DNA of 64,000 nt, taken from assembly GCA_030180135.1 (NCBI GenBank), contig CM058236.1, forward strand, positions 56,881,728 to 56,945,727, written 5' to 3'. Below the pieces are notes generated by a model, which had not been told where the DNA came from, made no database searches, and saw only the letters and a list, made by a program, of their open reading frames with translations. Source of the stretch: Orychophragmus violaceus (taxonomy: Eukaryota; Streptophyta; Magnoliopsida; Brassicales; Brassicaceae). A program made the translations under genes and the position numbers. Positions 10,578 to 20,375 of the stretch are shown in pieces (position 1 is the stretch's first letter; every line of letters begins with the position of its first letter).

Positions 10578-11745
10578 TGATATATCATGGTTTTTACTAG
10601 TTTTAGACCATGATATAAGTGTGTTTTAGAGTCTATTTGTGTTTCTTTATAGTCTTTTACAGGCTTTATTAGGTACAAGCACATTTGGAGCAGAAGTGGA
10701 GATTTTGGAGCTGTTTGGTGCATTTTGGAGATTTGGTCCGAGAGACAGAGTTCACTGTCCAGATTTGAGGATTGCGTCGATCGTTGCACACCTGCATCGA
10801 TCGATGCATAGCGCGAATGGGCCAGACTCGGCGGTTTAATGAAGAATGCTGATATTGCAGAAAAGCCCATATATTTACACAGAAGCCCAAAACGTGTTTT
10901 AGACTATATATTAGGGTTTTTAGCCACTTGTTTAGGCTACGCTTTATTTTATTCAGAGAGAGTTTTAGGGGCTGATCTTGTTCTCGAAAGAGACTTGATT
11001 TCGAACCCCAGTTCTTTATTTGATTTTATAATATTTGGTTTTCTATTCATGATGTTTTCTGTTTCGATGAACACTTCTGAGTAGATTACCTATTAAGTTT
11101 AGGAATTCTCATTAGGGATTTCATGGAATTATAGTTTAATCAATCTGTAGGGATTCATATCTGCTAGTTCTTCGCCTAGGATTGCTCTTAATGCTTAATC
11201 TGAAGTAGCTATCCAGATTTATGATGTTAGGTTGATTGATGCAACGACAGTTGGTTAATTAGCTAGAAAGAACCTAGATGAGCAATTAAATTACTCGCAA
11301 AGAGATTTGGTTTAGTTTAATTGTGAAAATATCAAACTTGGAATTAAAGCTGGTTTAATCTGTTAGTAATTGCAAAGAGATTTGGATTGCTGCACTTAGA
11401 CTTAGAGAATTCTCGCAACGAGAGTTGGTTAATTCTATATCTGTGTTTTGAGTTCTAGAACAGTTTCTGATTAGATCCTAACTGATTGATTTGTCTGCTT
11501 GTTTGATTTCCTGAGAACGCCCTAGACTTAGCGCCTCTAATTAACTGCTTTCACAACCAATCATGCTATTGATTTACTTTCTCGCATTGCTTTCTAGTTT
11601 ACTTCACATCTGCTTTCTTCTTAATTTAAATTCCTACGGTTCTTTATCTATCGAGACCAGAGTCTCTGTGGATTTGATACCCTATATACTACAATCACTT
11701 AACTGTGCACTTGCAGTAGAATAGGATTAAAACAAGACCCTATCA
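10578..11745 (+). repeat. 3' LTR of Athila-like copy A
   Basis: The LTR starts TGATATATCATGG just after the polypurine tract AAGTGTGGGGGAGT (10564-10577) and ends GACCCTATCA, giving about 1168 bp. Its start matches both LTRs of copy B (58338 and 61467). A paired palindrome module is centred at 10780.5 and 10800.5. Minus-strand Athila-type gag resumes immediately afterwards, so 11745/11746 is an insertion junction. The matching 5' LTR lies outside the window. Confidence 0.85.
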
Positions 11746-12850
11746 AGGATTCTCCACGTTGTTGTTCCTATAGGAAATTGGGGTGATTTCTATAGTTCTG
11801 ATTGAAGCCTTTGTTGAATCCTTGGCCTCCAATGTAGTTCATTTCTGCAAATCCGTCAACATTCATCTCAGCATCATCTTCAAAGTATCCCTGCTGTTGA
11901 TCAAATTCCCCCACAAAGTTGACATTCCTCTGGTTTTCTTTGAGCAACTTGTCAAGCTTTTCATTGAGTGCTTTGATTTCCCTCCTTGGATCATCTCTAT
12001 CTCCTCCTTCTATGTATGTGCGGTCGTAGTCTTCTCCATAGTTTGTGTCACTAACCGCCAAGTTCTCCACCAGTTGCATGGCTTCTCGCTCATCTTTTTG
12101 CAAGAAATTGCAATTGCTAGCAGTGTCTAGCATCATCCTGTATTTGGGCAGTATGCCACGATATAGTGTGCTGAGAAGACTCTCCTTAGTGAAGCCATGG
12201 TGTGGACATTGGTTGGTGTAGCCTTTGAATCTCTCCCAAGCTTCCCCAAAGTTTTATGTGGATTTTTGTTTGAAGCTTGAAATCTCAGTCCTCAATCTAA
12301 TGTTCTTGATTTTGAGAAGAAATTGGATAAGAAGGCTCTTTTCCATTCATCCTAGGAGGTGATTGGGTGGCAGGTTCTTCTCCCAAAGGTGGGCTTTATC
12401 TCCAAGAGAGAATGAAAATACTATCATCTTCATTGCATCTTCAGAAATCCCATTGATCTACACTGTGCGTCATAGCTTGTCAAAGTTGTCAAGATGGTCT
12501 AGTGGATCTTCCATTGGTAGCCCATGGAACTTTCCTCCTTGCACTATGTTGATGATGCTTGCCTTGATTTCGTAATTGTTGTTTTCCACCGCTGGTGCAA
12601 TGATTCCAGAATGTTAGTCGTTGATGCTCGGTTCGTCATATGCTCCAATGGCTCTGTGTGCCCTTGGTGGATGGTTTGGTCGGTTTCCTTCACCACCGTC
12701 GTGTGGTTGTTTCTGCTGGTCAGTCATGTTGTGTTGTACTCTCGGTAACCTTTGTTGCTGTCTTCTCTTCCTTGAAATTTCCCTTTCGTGAGCTTTTATT
12801 TCGTCAACTCTTGGTACAAGGTTTGTTGGTCCCCTGCTCCTCAAGTTCAT
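11746..12850 (-). pseudogene. Athila-type gag, degraded and truncated by insertion
   Basis: On the minus strand the frame starts MNLRSRGPTNLVPRVDEIKA (12850) and passes through RAIGAYDEPSIND, where a stop follows. The gag core is then recognisable (WERFKGYTNQCPHHGF, SLLSTLYRGILPKYRMMLDT). It continues as MMLDTASNCNFLQKDEREA (12136) and REIKALNEKLDKLLKE to a frameshift near 11768, just before the conserved PNxxYRNNNVENP wording. The order and spacing match retrotransposon gag of the Athila/Tat group. Several stops and frameshifts show it is dead, and the insertion of copy A removes the downstream part from this window. Confidence 0.85.
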
Positions 12851-12961
12851 TCACATGCAAAACAAAGGGAAAGATGGTAGAGAAAGTTAGTATCTTTGTA
12901 GCCGAAAGACTTAGTCTCAAGCAAACACCAAATCCTAATGGCTCAATTAAAACCCAAGATG

Positions 12962-12975
12962 GCAACGGCGCCAAA
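12962..12975 (-). other. Primer binding site, tRNA-Asp type
   Basis: On the minus strand the sequence TTGGCGCCGTTGCC follows the LTR end TTATCA after three bases. TGGCGCCGTTG is the tRNA-Asp-complementary primer site typical of Athila and Tat elements. Confidence 0.85.
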
Positions 12976-12977
12976 CT

Positions 12978-14413
12978 TGATAAGAATAAAAAGTTCCTAT
13001 TCACACACTTCAGTTGCAAGTATACAACCTAGTCCTTGTAGTTTTGAGTATCAATCCACTTGGGTAAATTAAACACACTAAGAATGCAAGTGTTTCCTTA
13101 ATCTAAGTGCAACTAAATTAGTTTGTGGGTTTTGTTGCTAATAACTAACAATGAAACCAAGTTCCAAACATGATTAAACAAGTATGTAGACAATAATGAG
13201 CTTAAAACAGAACAAGAACAGAGCATAAACAGAGCAATAATAAGGTTGAAGACAATTGATTAGAAACTAAGTTCCTTGGGTTGAGTTTTCGGTTTGGGTG
13301 ATCATTTATCAGTTCAGAGTCATTTAACAAACATGAGATGATTTCTTAGGCTAAGAACAACAATTCAAGTTACTCCACTCTCATGATAATAACCCTATAT
13401 CTATCAAGCATTAACATCAACTCTCATTGGCAATTTCAAGATAGACATGCTTTAAGACAAGTTCTTATTACCACTAAACACCTTAAACATCAATTCTCAT
13501 TGGTTAAGTATGTAAAACACTTGATTAGAGATTCAAACATTAACTATACTTCTCAGTACTAGCAACATTCAAGTTCAAGGAATTGATTAGCTACTTCAAT
13601 CCTAGCATTAAGAACTTGTAACAAGTAAGAGATCAATATTCCCAAGTTCTAAACAACCTAAACCATTCCTAGATCACCCTCACCTTATTCAAACCTAGAA
13701 ACTTATAGAGAAACTACTCACTAGCCATGGCAACAATAAAGCAATACATGATTTAGATGAACAGAAATGAAAGAAGTAAGAAGAACTCAAATAAGAACTC
13801 AAGAACAAGATTCAAATTGCATAAAAGATCTTAATAAAACTCAAATGTTTGGAGTAGATGTTTACAAGAGGTGATATGGCTCTTCTAACACATCAAGAGC
13901 TCTTAAATAGAAGATAAAACAGTGTAATGGTCGACAACACTCATGTGGAGGGGCTACAAGCCGAAAGCAAAAAGAAAAAGAGCATGTGGGAAAAAGTATG
14001 TCTCACAGCGGCCTGGGGACCTCGCTGTGGCACCCCGCTGTAGAATTTCATATCCCACAGCGGCCTGGAGACCTCGCTGTGGCACCCGCTGTAGAATTTC
14101 ATGTTCCGCAAATATCTCACTGCGGCATGGGGACCTCGCTGTGAGGGGTAATCTTCCACAGCTGGTGACAGACCTCGCTGTGGGTACTCGCTGTAGGTTC
14201 ATGTCATGATCCTTTGCTGTTTTTCCACCTTGTTTGAGTGTTCTTTTGGTCCATACTCCCTCCATTATCATTTGGGTCCTTGATTATGTCTTCCACCACC
14301 TACAAAAAGAGAAAAACAAAGCACATGCACTCCTAATGATGCCTAAATGCATTATCTAAAGCTAAAACATGCTCCAAATCATGATTAAATCTACTCAAAA
14401 GCATAACACATCA
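12978..14413 (-). repeat. 5' LTR of the minus-strand Athila-type element
   Basis: On the minus strand the LTR runs from TGATGTGTTATGC (14413) to TTCTTATCA (12978), about 1436 bp with TG...CA ends. It contains no recognisable gene. A GC-rich repeat block at 14001-14205 stands out from the AT-rich remainder. Confidence 0.75.
14001..14205. repeat. Imperfect tandem repeat with CACAGCG/CGCTGTG dyads inside LTR
   Basis: Four imperfect copies are present. Each contains CACAGCGG or a variant, about 12 bases including GGGGACCT, and then CGCTGTGG. The CCACAGCG...CGCTGTGG halves are exact inverted repeats of 8 bp in the second copy. The first two copies continue with CACCCGCTGTAGAATTTCAT. Confidence 0.75.
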
Positions 14414-15739
14414 GGGTTTCACCAACGTCCTGGCCTTGACTTCACTGAGACGTTTAGTCCTGACATCAAGCATACTACAGTTGGCCTAGTCATTGGAGTT
14501 GCTATTTTCAAGGGCTGGTGTCTCCGTTAACTGGACGTAAACAATGCGTTCCTACAAGGAAAACTCAACGAAGAAGTGTACATGATTCAGCCTCCGGGAT
14601 TCATTGACAAAGACAAGCCTGATCATGTGTGCAAATTACGGAAGGCGATCTATGGTCTCTAGCAGGCTCCCCGCGCTTGGTACACTGAACTCAAGAAATT
14701 TCTACTCAACATTGGCTTATCAATTCAATGGCGGATGCTTCTTTGTTTGTCCTCGGCGTTGGTACTTCTCTACTCTATATACTCATCTACGTTGATGACA
14801 TTATAGTTACGGGCTCTATCACTTTAGCAGTATCTCGCATCATTGCTCTTCTAAGCTCACGCTTCTCACTCAAAGATCTTGGCAACGTCTCATATTTTTG
14901 GGCATGGAAGCATCTCCCACCCCTCGAGGTCTTCTTCTAACGCAAACAAAATATATTACTGATCTGCTTCATAAGAGGAGTATGGCCAAAGTAAAACCAG
15001 TTGCTACACCGATGTCATCCTCCAATGTTCTCACGCTCACATCTGGTACTGCATTCAAGGACCTGACACCTTATCGAGCTGCTGTTGAAGGATTAGATTG
15101 TCTTCTGCTTACTCGACCTGACATTGTCTTTGTCGTTAATCGGCTCTCTCAGTATATGCACCGTCCGAACATTGCACACGAAGAGGCTCTGAAACAAGTA
15201 CTGTGATACCTTGCAGGCACCGCTGACAAAGGAATCTTCTTCTCAGCCTCGACTCCTTTCACTCTTCATGGTTTTTCAGATGCAAATTGGGCCGGGGATA
15301 AGGATGGTTACAATCTATAGGTGCATACATTGTCTATCTCGGTAAACAGCCCATCTCATGGTCCTCCAAGAAGCAATGTAGTGTAGCTAGGTCCTCTACC
15401 GAGGCTGAATATTGAGCGGTTTCAGAAGCAGCATCTGAATTGCAGTGGATTCAATCACTGATGTCTGACCTTCGCTTAAAGTCTGATCGCATGCTTACAC
15501 TCTACTGTGACAATGTTTGTGCCACTTTTATATGTGCCAACCATGTCTTTCATTCGCGGATGAAACATGTGGCTCTTGCATACCATTTTGTTCGTGAGCG
15601 AGTTCAGAATCATACACTACGGGTCTCCCATATAATCTCCATAGATCAACTTGCTGATACTCTAACAAAACCTCTTCCTCGCAGTCGGTTTCTCGAGCTA
15701 GCTAACAAGATTGGACTCTCCAATGGACGTCCATCTTGA
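14414..15739 (+). pseudogene. Ty1/copia pol, RT-RNase H part, degraded
   Basis: Coding is recognisable from the RT start (GFHQRPGLDFTETFSP) through LDVNNAFLQGKLNEEVYM, the YGL(stop)QAPRAWY block and a frameshifted YVDD region (YVDDIIVTGS, frame from 14728), and then VKPVATPMSSSNVL and LTRPDIVFVVNRLSQYMHR. The RNase H part (YCDNVCATFICANHVFHSR, ADTLTKPLPRSRF) stops at 15737-15739. Stops replace residues near 14660 and in RNase H (15298-15420). The 5' half of this element lies beyond the nested insertions and outside the window. Confidence 0.9.
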
Positions 15740-15745
15740 GGGGGA

Positions 15746-15891
15746 TGTTAGGATAAGTTATACTTAGCATATACTGTTGTAAAGAATAATCCTGTTTGGA
15801 TATTCTATCACAAGATCTCAAGAAGATCTTAACTATACTCTGTATATAATCGATCTCGGTACATCATGGAAGATAACTTTGCAGAATATCA
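15746..15891 (+). repeat. Short copia LTR (146 bp)
   Basis: A GAGGGGGA polypurine stretch ends at 15745. TGTTAGGATAAG then begins an LTR that ends GAATATCA. Short LTRs starting TGTTAGGATA are usual for small Brassicaceae copia elements. It sits at the expected distance after the pol stop, so it is the 3' LTR of the decayed copia. Confidence 0.8.
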
Positions 15892-15894
15892 TTA

Positions 15895-15908
15895 TGGTAT
15901 AAGAGCCC
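15895..15908 (+). other. tRNA-iMet-like primer site after a 3' LTR
   Basis: TGGTATAAGAGCCC differs at one position from the standard TGGTATCAGAGCC. A primer site should follow a 5' LTR, not a 3' LTR. Either this LTR is shared by two tandemly joined copies or the match is fortuitous. Confidence 0.55.
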
Positions 15909-16152
15909 AATCCATGCAATCCAATCCGATCCGACCCAAAGTTAGTCCATCCATCGACAAGGCCCAAATTGGTGCCGTCGATCCAAGCCCGAACATTCCG
16001 AGATTAATGGTCAAAGAACCATTATCTCGAAGATGCATATTAGGACATAATGTCTCACAACGGTAGTTGGAAGGGATCTCACTTAATATATAAGATATAT
16101 GGACAACTCCACTTATCACCAATTGATTTTAGGTTGGAAGCCCATAGACTTT
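15909..16152. other. No gene recognised
   Basis: This short unassigned stretch lies between the copia LTR/primer site and the receptor-like-protein fragment. A signal-peptide exon would be expected here, but I cannot see a hydrophobic N-terminal segment. Confidence 0.5.
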
Positions 16153-16220
16153 AATACTAGACACTTGTGTCGTCCAGAACAAAGGGATGCACTTCTCGAG
16201 TACAAGAACGAGTTTGAGAT

Positions 16221-16269
16221 TGAAAAGCCTTCTCTTTTTTTTTTTTTGACGTCTGAAAAGCCTTCTCTT
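16221..16269. repeat. Poly-T insertion flanked by a 16-bp direct repeat
   Basis: TGAAAAGCCTTCTCTT occurs at 16221-16236 and 16254-16269. Between the copies lies a T-run followed by GACGTC. Read on the minus strand, this is GACGTC plus a poly-A run inside a target duplication, which is what an extremely 5'-truncated LINE or SINE insertion would leave. Confidence 0.5.
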
Positions 16270-16877
16270 AATTGTCTAAATATGGTTATCCTAAAATGGA
16301 CTCATGGAAAGTTAACAACTGACTGTTGTTACTGGGATCGTATCCTGTGCGATGCCAAGACCGGGAAAGTGATCAATCTTGACCTCCGTTGCAGCAGACT
16401 CCATGGCAGGTTTCAATCGAATACCAGTTTTTTTAGGCTTCAAAATCTTGTTTCGAGACCTTTCATATAATGATTTATATGGTCATATCCCGTCCTCAAT
16501 TGAAAAACTTTCACATATCATTTTTGTCGATTTTTCTTATTATCAGTTTTCTGGTCAGTTTCAGCTTCAGTCGGAAACATTTCTCAACTCACTTATCTCG
16601 ACTTTTTTAATAATCAGTTTTCGGGTCAGATTCCATCTTCAATTGGAAAGCTTTCACATCTCACCTATCTTGATTTCTCTCAAAACAATTTCAATGGTGA
16701 AATATCATCTTCCTTTGGCAATTTGAACCAACGTACCTTCTTATGTGTTGATTTCAACAAGTTAAGTGGTAACCTTCCCATTTCACTGCTAAATTTAACA
16801 ATGCTGCTGTATTTAAAAATCTCCACCCTTCGATTCACTAGATCTCTTCCTCCATATATATCTCCACTCTCCAACTT

Positions 16878-16886
16878 GGAGAGTTT
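16878..16886. repeat. Left 9-bp target duplication GGAGAGTTT
   Basis: The same nonamer occurs at 29914-29922. Joining the RLP at these copies restores the LRR wording SNLES-F/L...DNTFVGTLP. Nine bases is the standard Mutator-superfamily duplication length. Confidence 0.85.
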
Positions 16887-16912
16887 GAGCCAAAATCTCA
16901 TGTCCTTAACTG

Positions 16913-16944
<32 letters not shown>

Positions 16945-17110
16945 CATTTGATTCTGTTATAAAAATTAAAATACTTATCATTTATTTTTAAGGTCTAAAA
17001 ATGGCAAAAAACAAGCTAGACCTTACTATATCAGTTTTATTACCAATCCAACCAGTAATACCCAACCGAAATGGATGATCCGACCCAACTTCAAACAAAA
17101 ACACAAATTT
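16887..17110. repeat. Left terminal inverted repeat of Mutator-like unit 1
   Basis: The sequence (CCAAAATCTCATG..., an A-run, AATCTCATTTG, ATTTATTTTTAA, TTATTACCAATCCAACCAG and GGATGATCCGACC) aligns with the reverse complement of 20185-20375. It is diverged but collinear over about 200 bp, including the A-run. Confidence 0.7.
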
Positions 17111-17837
17111 ACCCTAATTTCTAAATCAGAAAAAAAAAAAAATCATCTTCATCTGAATCCCCCCATAGTCTACATACCCTCCCTAATGTAGACTTCCGAT
17201 TTTGCCCTTAATGAAACTGTCTTTTTTTTATTAAACGAAATAAAATGAAATGAAATTGAATTCTGAATATTTAAAATATATTATTTAATAAGAAACTGAA
17301 AAAAAAAGAAATGTGGTCGTCTCTCTCTCCTCCCCTCGAAACTCTGACGAGCTAAAAGAAGAAGAACTCGTTGCCGGCGGCTCGCTACCGATCGCTCTCC
17401 GACCGTCAAAACACCGTCAATCAGCGTCGTAATTCACGTCTGAACCGCCGGCATCGACCATTCTCTCCAATTCGAGCTAGATTGTAAGTATGAGTAATAC
17501 TATTTTTGGGATTTCCAATTTGATTAGAAAAATGTTTGCATTAGTACAATGTAGTGCTTGAGATTCTTGGAATGGACAAATTTTGCCATTTATATGCCGG
17601 ATGAAACTGATTTTACTAATCTATTCCGATTTGAGCTCGATTTTAAGATTTGTGGTGGTTCTTGAAATCGGTAGAGATAGGACAACTGGAACAAATGGGA
17701 AAACTAGGTCAACTGGACAAATGGTATAAATGTAACATAAGACAACTGGTACAATTAGAAGTACTGTACAGAAGAATGGATATTTTCTAATATTTGAGTT
17801 ATTCTTTTTATTGTACTTACAGGATGCAAAGATCATC

Positions 17838-18113
17838 ATGCACACCAACATACATTTCGACTATGGAGGACATTATTCAGAAGAGTATACATGGATTTCC
17901 TGTAGGAATTCAATCTATGCTATTTCGTTTAGGACCGCATCTTTGGAGGAGATCACGTATGCGAAGTTAGTGGAAAAGATTTGCCAGAAGATTGGGGTAG
18001 ATAATACGAAAACAAAGCTGAAATTGAGCTACATTCTGTTGGTGGCTAAGTCTTTATACTCGTCAAATATTACGGATGATGAGGATGTTCATAACTGTAT
18101 CAACTTGGGGTAG
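17838..18113 (+). pseudogene. mudrA N-terminal (PB1-like) exon, truncated
   Basis: A TTACAG acceptor precedes the exon, and the Met at 17838 begins MHTNIHFDYGGHYSEEYTW. The order matches the start of the unit 2 transposase at 21168: a ubiquitin-like PB1-type domain ending in SxxSITDDEDVHNCI-like wording, compare HMSISDDEDICGYL. The frame is cut at about 18100, where it runs directly into the reverse strand of the DUF1985 gene. The DNA-binding domain, DDE core and SWIM domain are therefore all missing. Unit 1 is an internal-deletion derivative and could not move without a transposase supplied in trans. Confidence 0.7.
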
Positions 18114-19698
18114 AGGTTCATCAGCAGCTTTACTGGAGCAACTACGGGAAGCAATGCCCGCTTCATACATATCTTTCCACCATATCCTCTTCTTCTCCAC
18201 AGTTAGCTGCTTTGTCCAGTTTTCAACGACTGTATCAATAAAGCCGATACCGTCATTAAAATCCTCGTCTAATATGCGCTCCAACAAAGCTTTCTCATCT
18301 GTGTCAGGTTCCAATATGCTGGTGATATCCTGCGCAAATGATCCAATTTAACTAAAAATCCAAACTATACACAGAAACACAAATCACCAAATAGGAACTC
18401 GAAATCTAACCTTAGTACTTCCAAGCTCTTGGTTTAATTCTTCCAATGAAAAACCTTTCATTGAACTCTCGGTGAACTTATGCTTGCACAACCTAGGACA
18501 GCCATTCTCTGCTTGCACTACTTATCTAAATTTGCGTCCAAGGTTTGGAATACACTCAAACGCCAGAGCCTACACATATTTAACGAGTTACATCAAAAGG
18601 AAGACTTATGAAATATAAAAACTATAATGTCACTAGCAGCTTTTACCTCCAGAGGAAGAATGAAACCACCAAATCCAGTAGTGGCTTTTGGTTTAACAGA
18701 GCCTTTGAACTTCTTCACAACATGCCCGATCTCGCCAATAGACTCCTCAAATGTATAACGGCCCCATGGAAATGTCTCACAAGCTGCCAAATCATCGACA
18801 ATACGGAGAATGAAGGAATCAATGTTTCCATCTGCCTTCGCCTTAGCTACCATCACCTTGCTTAAAAAATATAAGACAATCAGCTTCTTCCTATCTGCAG
18901 TGCTCTTCCCTTTCATATCCATCAGCTTCAGCTTCTCTTCGACATCTGCTACTTTGATTTTCTTAGACCTTCCAAACATATTCTCCACAAACTACAAACT
19001 CCCCAATTCCTTATACTTGTTCGGGTAATTGTGGCAGTCCAATCCAGTTAAGAGTGCGTGTTCTTGCAGAGAATACCTGCTCGGGACTCCGTTAGGCACA
19101 AACCACCACTCATCTTTCTTCTCGGTATAAGCTGTGCGAAGGAAAAGCAACCATAAGCCTTGAAGCATGTGGTTAGAGTGTCTAGGCATGTAAAATATAT
19201 GCTTAAACTGAGAATGGTTCCTAAACCATTTCACTTCGGGAAGCGGCTTAATGAACTCCACCACCGCATTGATGCAACACCGAGTTCCTATCTTGCAACC
19301 TTTGGTGTACTCGCTAGGAGGAAAGAACATCTTCTCTGGCTGTAATGGTTGGAAATCATCATCGATTTCCTGAAAAAATATAAACATACAATGAGTCATC
19401 ACATTAACACAAGTTGTATCAGTTGTCTACAGAACCATCCTCAATAGATATAGTTGTACTAGTTGTCTACAGAACCATCCTAAATATATATAGTTGTTCT
19501 AGTTGCATGTAAACAATCCGTAGTTGTCCTAGTCATACTACTTGGCAACGAAACAATTCAAATAATTCTTAGTTGTACCTCTTCAACACTATCTTGATTC
19601 TCTTGAGGAGGATCACGATTCTCTTCTTCCCGCTCCAAATCCGTACCTTTACCTTCAGCTGATTCTCCATTAATGTCTCTAAGTCTAGCTCGAGCCAT
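18063..19698 (-). pseudogene. DUF1985 gene of unit 1, C-terminally truncated
   Basis: On the minus strand the start is MARARLRDINGESAEGKG (ATG at 19698-19696). Exon 1 ends at about 19579 at a GT donor, and exon 2 starts near 19368 (EIDDDFQPLQPEKMFFPPSE). The DUF1985 core follows: KWFRNHSQFKHIFYMPRHSN, LFLRTAYTEKKDEWWFVPNG and YSLQEHALLTGLDCHNYP. An in-frame TAG lies just before FVENMFGRSKKIKV, where unit 2 has Lys (GGLKFV). After further exons the gene ends at the deletion joint near 18063. DUF1985 proteins of VANDAL elements include VANC anti-silencing factors, as I recall. Whether this one acted that way is inference. Confidence 0.7.
19417..19580. repeat. AGTTGT(A/C)-motif cluster in the DUF1985 intron
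   Basis: AGTTGTATC, AGTTGTCTAC, AGTTGTACTAG, AGTTGTCTAC again, AGTTGTTCTAG, AGTTGTCCTAG and AGTTGTACC lie within about 165 bp of intron. The reverse form (ACAACTGG) recurs at 17680-17755 in the mudrA leader of the same unit. Such words are not seen in the adjoining exons. Confidence 0.7.
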
Positions 19699-20184
19699 TT
19701 CTGTAAAAAACATCACAAACGAAGCTCATCACAAACATATACATCTCTATACAAACTCGATCCGACACTAAAACCCTATACTAAAACCATGCAATCTAAA
19801 AGTCAGTAGCCTTACACTTAACTCCTAAGAAGCGCAGTCGGAAGGAAACTCAGTCGGAAGAAGGTTTGCCACGGGAAGAGAGCGCGAGGGTCGGAGGAGG
19901 CGGTTTGGACGGAAGAGGCTAGGGTTTCGTCTTCATCGGAGGATTAAGGAGTTTGGACGGAGAGAAGAGAACAAAAAGGGTTGAGCGGGGTTTCGAAATT
20001 GATTCAGAATCGGAAGACCGTCGGAGAGAACCGTCGGAGCCGTCAGAGGAGAGGATTCCGAGAGGATCGAGATGTCGGAGGCGATAGGCGATTCGAATTT
20101 TCTTCTCGGAAACACAAGTTCTTTTGTTTTCTAAGTGGTTGTAAAAATGTAATTTTTTTTTACAGGAAATAGTTAATATTAGAG

Positions 20185-20375
20185 GCGGATCGGATTATCC
20201 AGAGCGGGTTATGGATACTTCTGGTTGGGTCGGTAATATAACCGAACTTATGAGACTTCAAATGTAAATAGCCACGTTTTGCAATTAAAAATAAATGTAA
20301 AAGAAATTGATTTTTAAAACTGGGACAAATGAGATCATTTTTTTTCAGATAGTGGCAAATGAGATTTTGCCTCTG
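20185..20375. repeat. Right terminal inverted repeat of unit 1 (internal in the composite)
   Basis: The reverse complement reads GGCAAAATCTCATTTGCC, then an A-run, ATGATCTCATTTGTCCCAG, ACATTTATTTTTAATTGC and GGTTATATTACCGACCCAAC, collinear with 16887-17110. No copy of the GGAGAGTTT duplication follows it. Unit 1 therefore does not appear to be a separate insertion with its own target site here. Confidence 0.65.

Larger units (their letters stand above)
1..11745 (+). mobile_element. Athila-like gag-only LTR retrotransposon, copy A (5' end outside window)
   Basis: The element enters the window inside a gag-like coding region and ends with its 3' LTR at 10578-11745. It is interrupted by a complete copia element at 2553-10307. 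Once that insert and its target duplication are discounted, the flanks 2420-2552 and 10308-10577 line up with the uninterrupted stretch 61081-61466 of copy B, which shows that they belong to one family. No protease, reverse transcriptase or integrase motif is present, so this looks like a non-autonomous gag-carrying derivative that would need enzymes from an autonomous relative. The Athila-like label rests on the gag wording, on the AAGTGTGGGGGAGT polypurine tract, and on the tRNA-Asp-type primer site visible in copy B. The element itself lies in a minus-strand Athila-type gag, which resumes at 11746. Confidence 0.8.
11746..14413 (-). mobile_element. Athila/Tat-type Ty3/gypsy element, 5' portion (minus strand)
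   Basis: Reading on the minus strand, there is a 5' LTR (14413-12978), a tRNA-Asp-type primer site and a gag pseudogene running to 11746, where copy A has been inserted. The rest of the element must lie beyond the left edge of the window. On its right it ends inside the RT region of a decayed copia: LTR start TGATGTGTTATGC at 14413, copia coding from 14414. The outer target duplication cannot be tested because the other end is outside the window. Confidence 0.8.
16153..16886 (+). pseudogene. Receptor-like protein (LRR-RLP), N-terminal fragment
   Basis: The fragment begins NTRHLCRPEQRDALLEYKNE, the cysteine-bearing cap (LRRNT_2) of plant LRR receptor-like proteins. It continues with DCCYWDRILCDAKTGKVINL and LDLRCSRLHGRFQS, and then several LRRs in shifting frames (LSYNDLYGHIPSSIEKLSH, FNKLSGNLPISLLNLT, SPLSNLESL). 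RLPs are plasma-membrane proteins with extracellular LRRs, used in immunity and development. No signal peptide is visible and frameshifts occur throughout. A short poly-T insertion at 16237-16253 breaks the cap domain. Coding stops at the 9-bp target duplication of a Mutator-like insertion and resumes at 29923. The gene is dead. Confidence 0.85.

Noticed and set aside
14001..14205. Possible CRISPR-like repeat array
   Set aside because: Eukaryotic LTR context, imperfect repeats without constant repeat/spacer lengths. It is a hairpin-bearing minisatellite.
17838..20375. ULP1 protease gene next to DUF1985, as in some plant Mutator-like elements
   Set aside because: No His-Asp-Cys protease signature (for example a WxxxH or QxxxxDC pattern) was seen in either unit.
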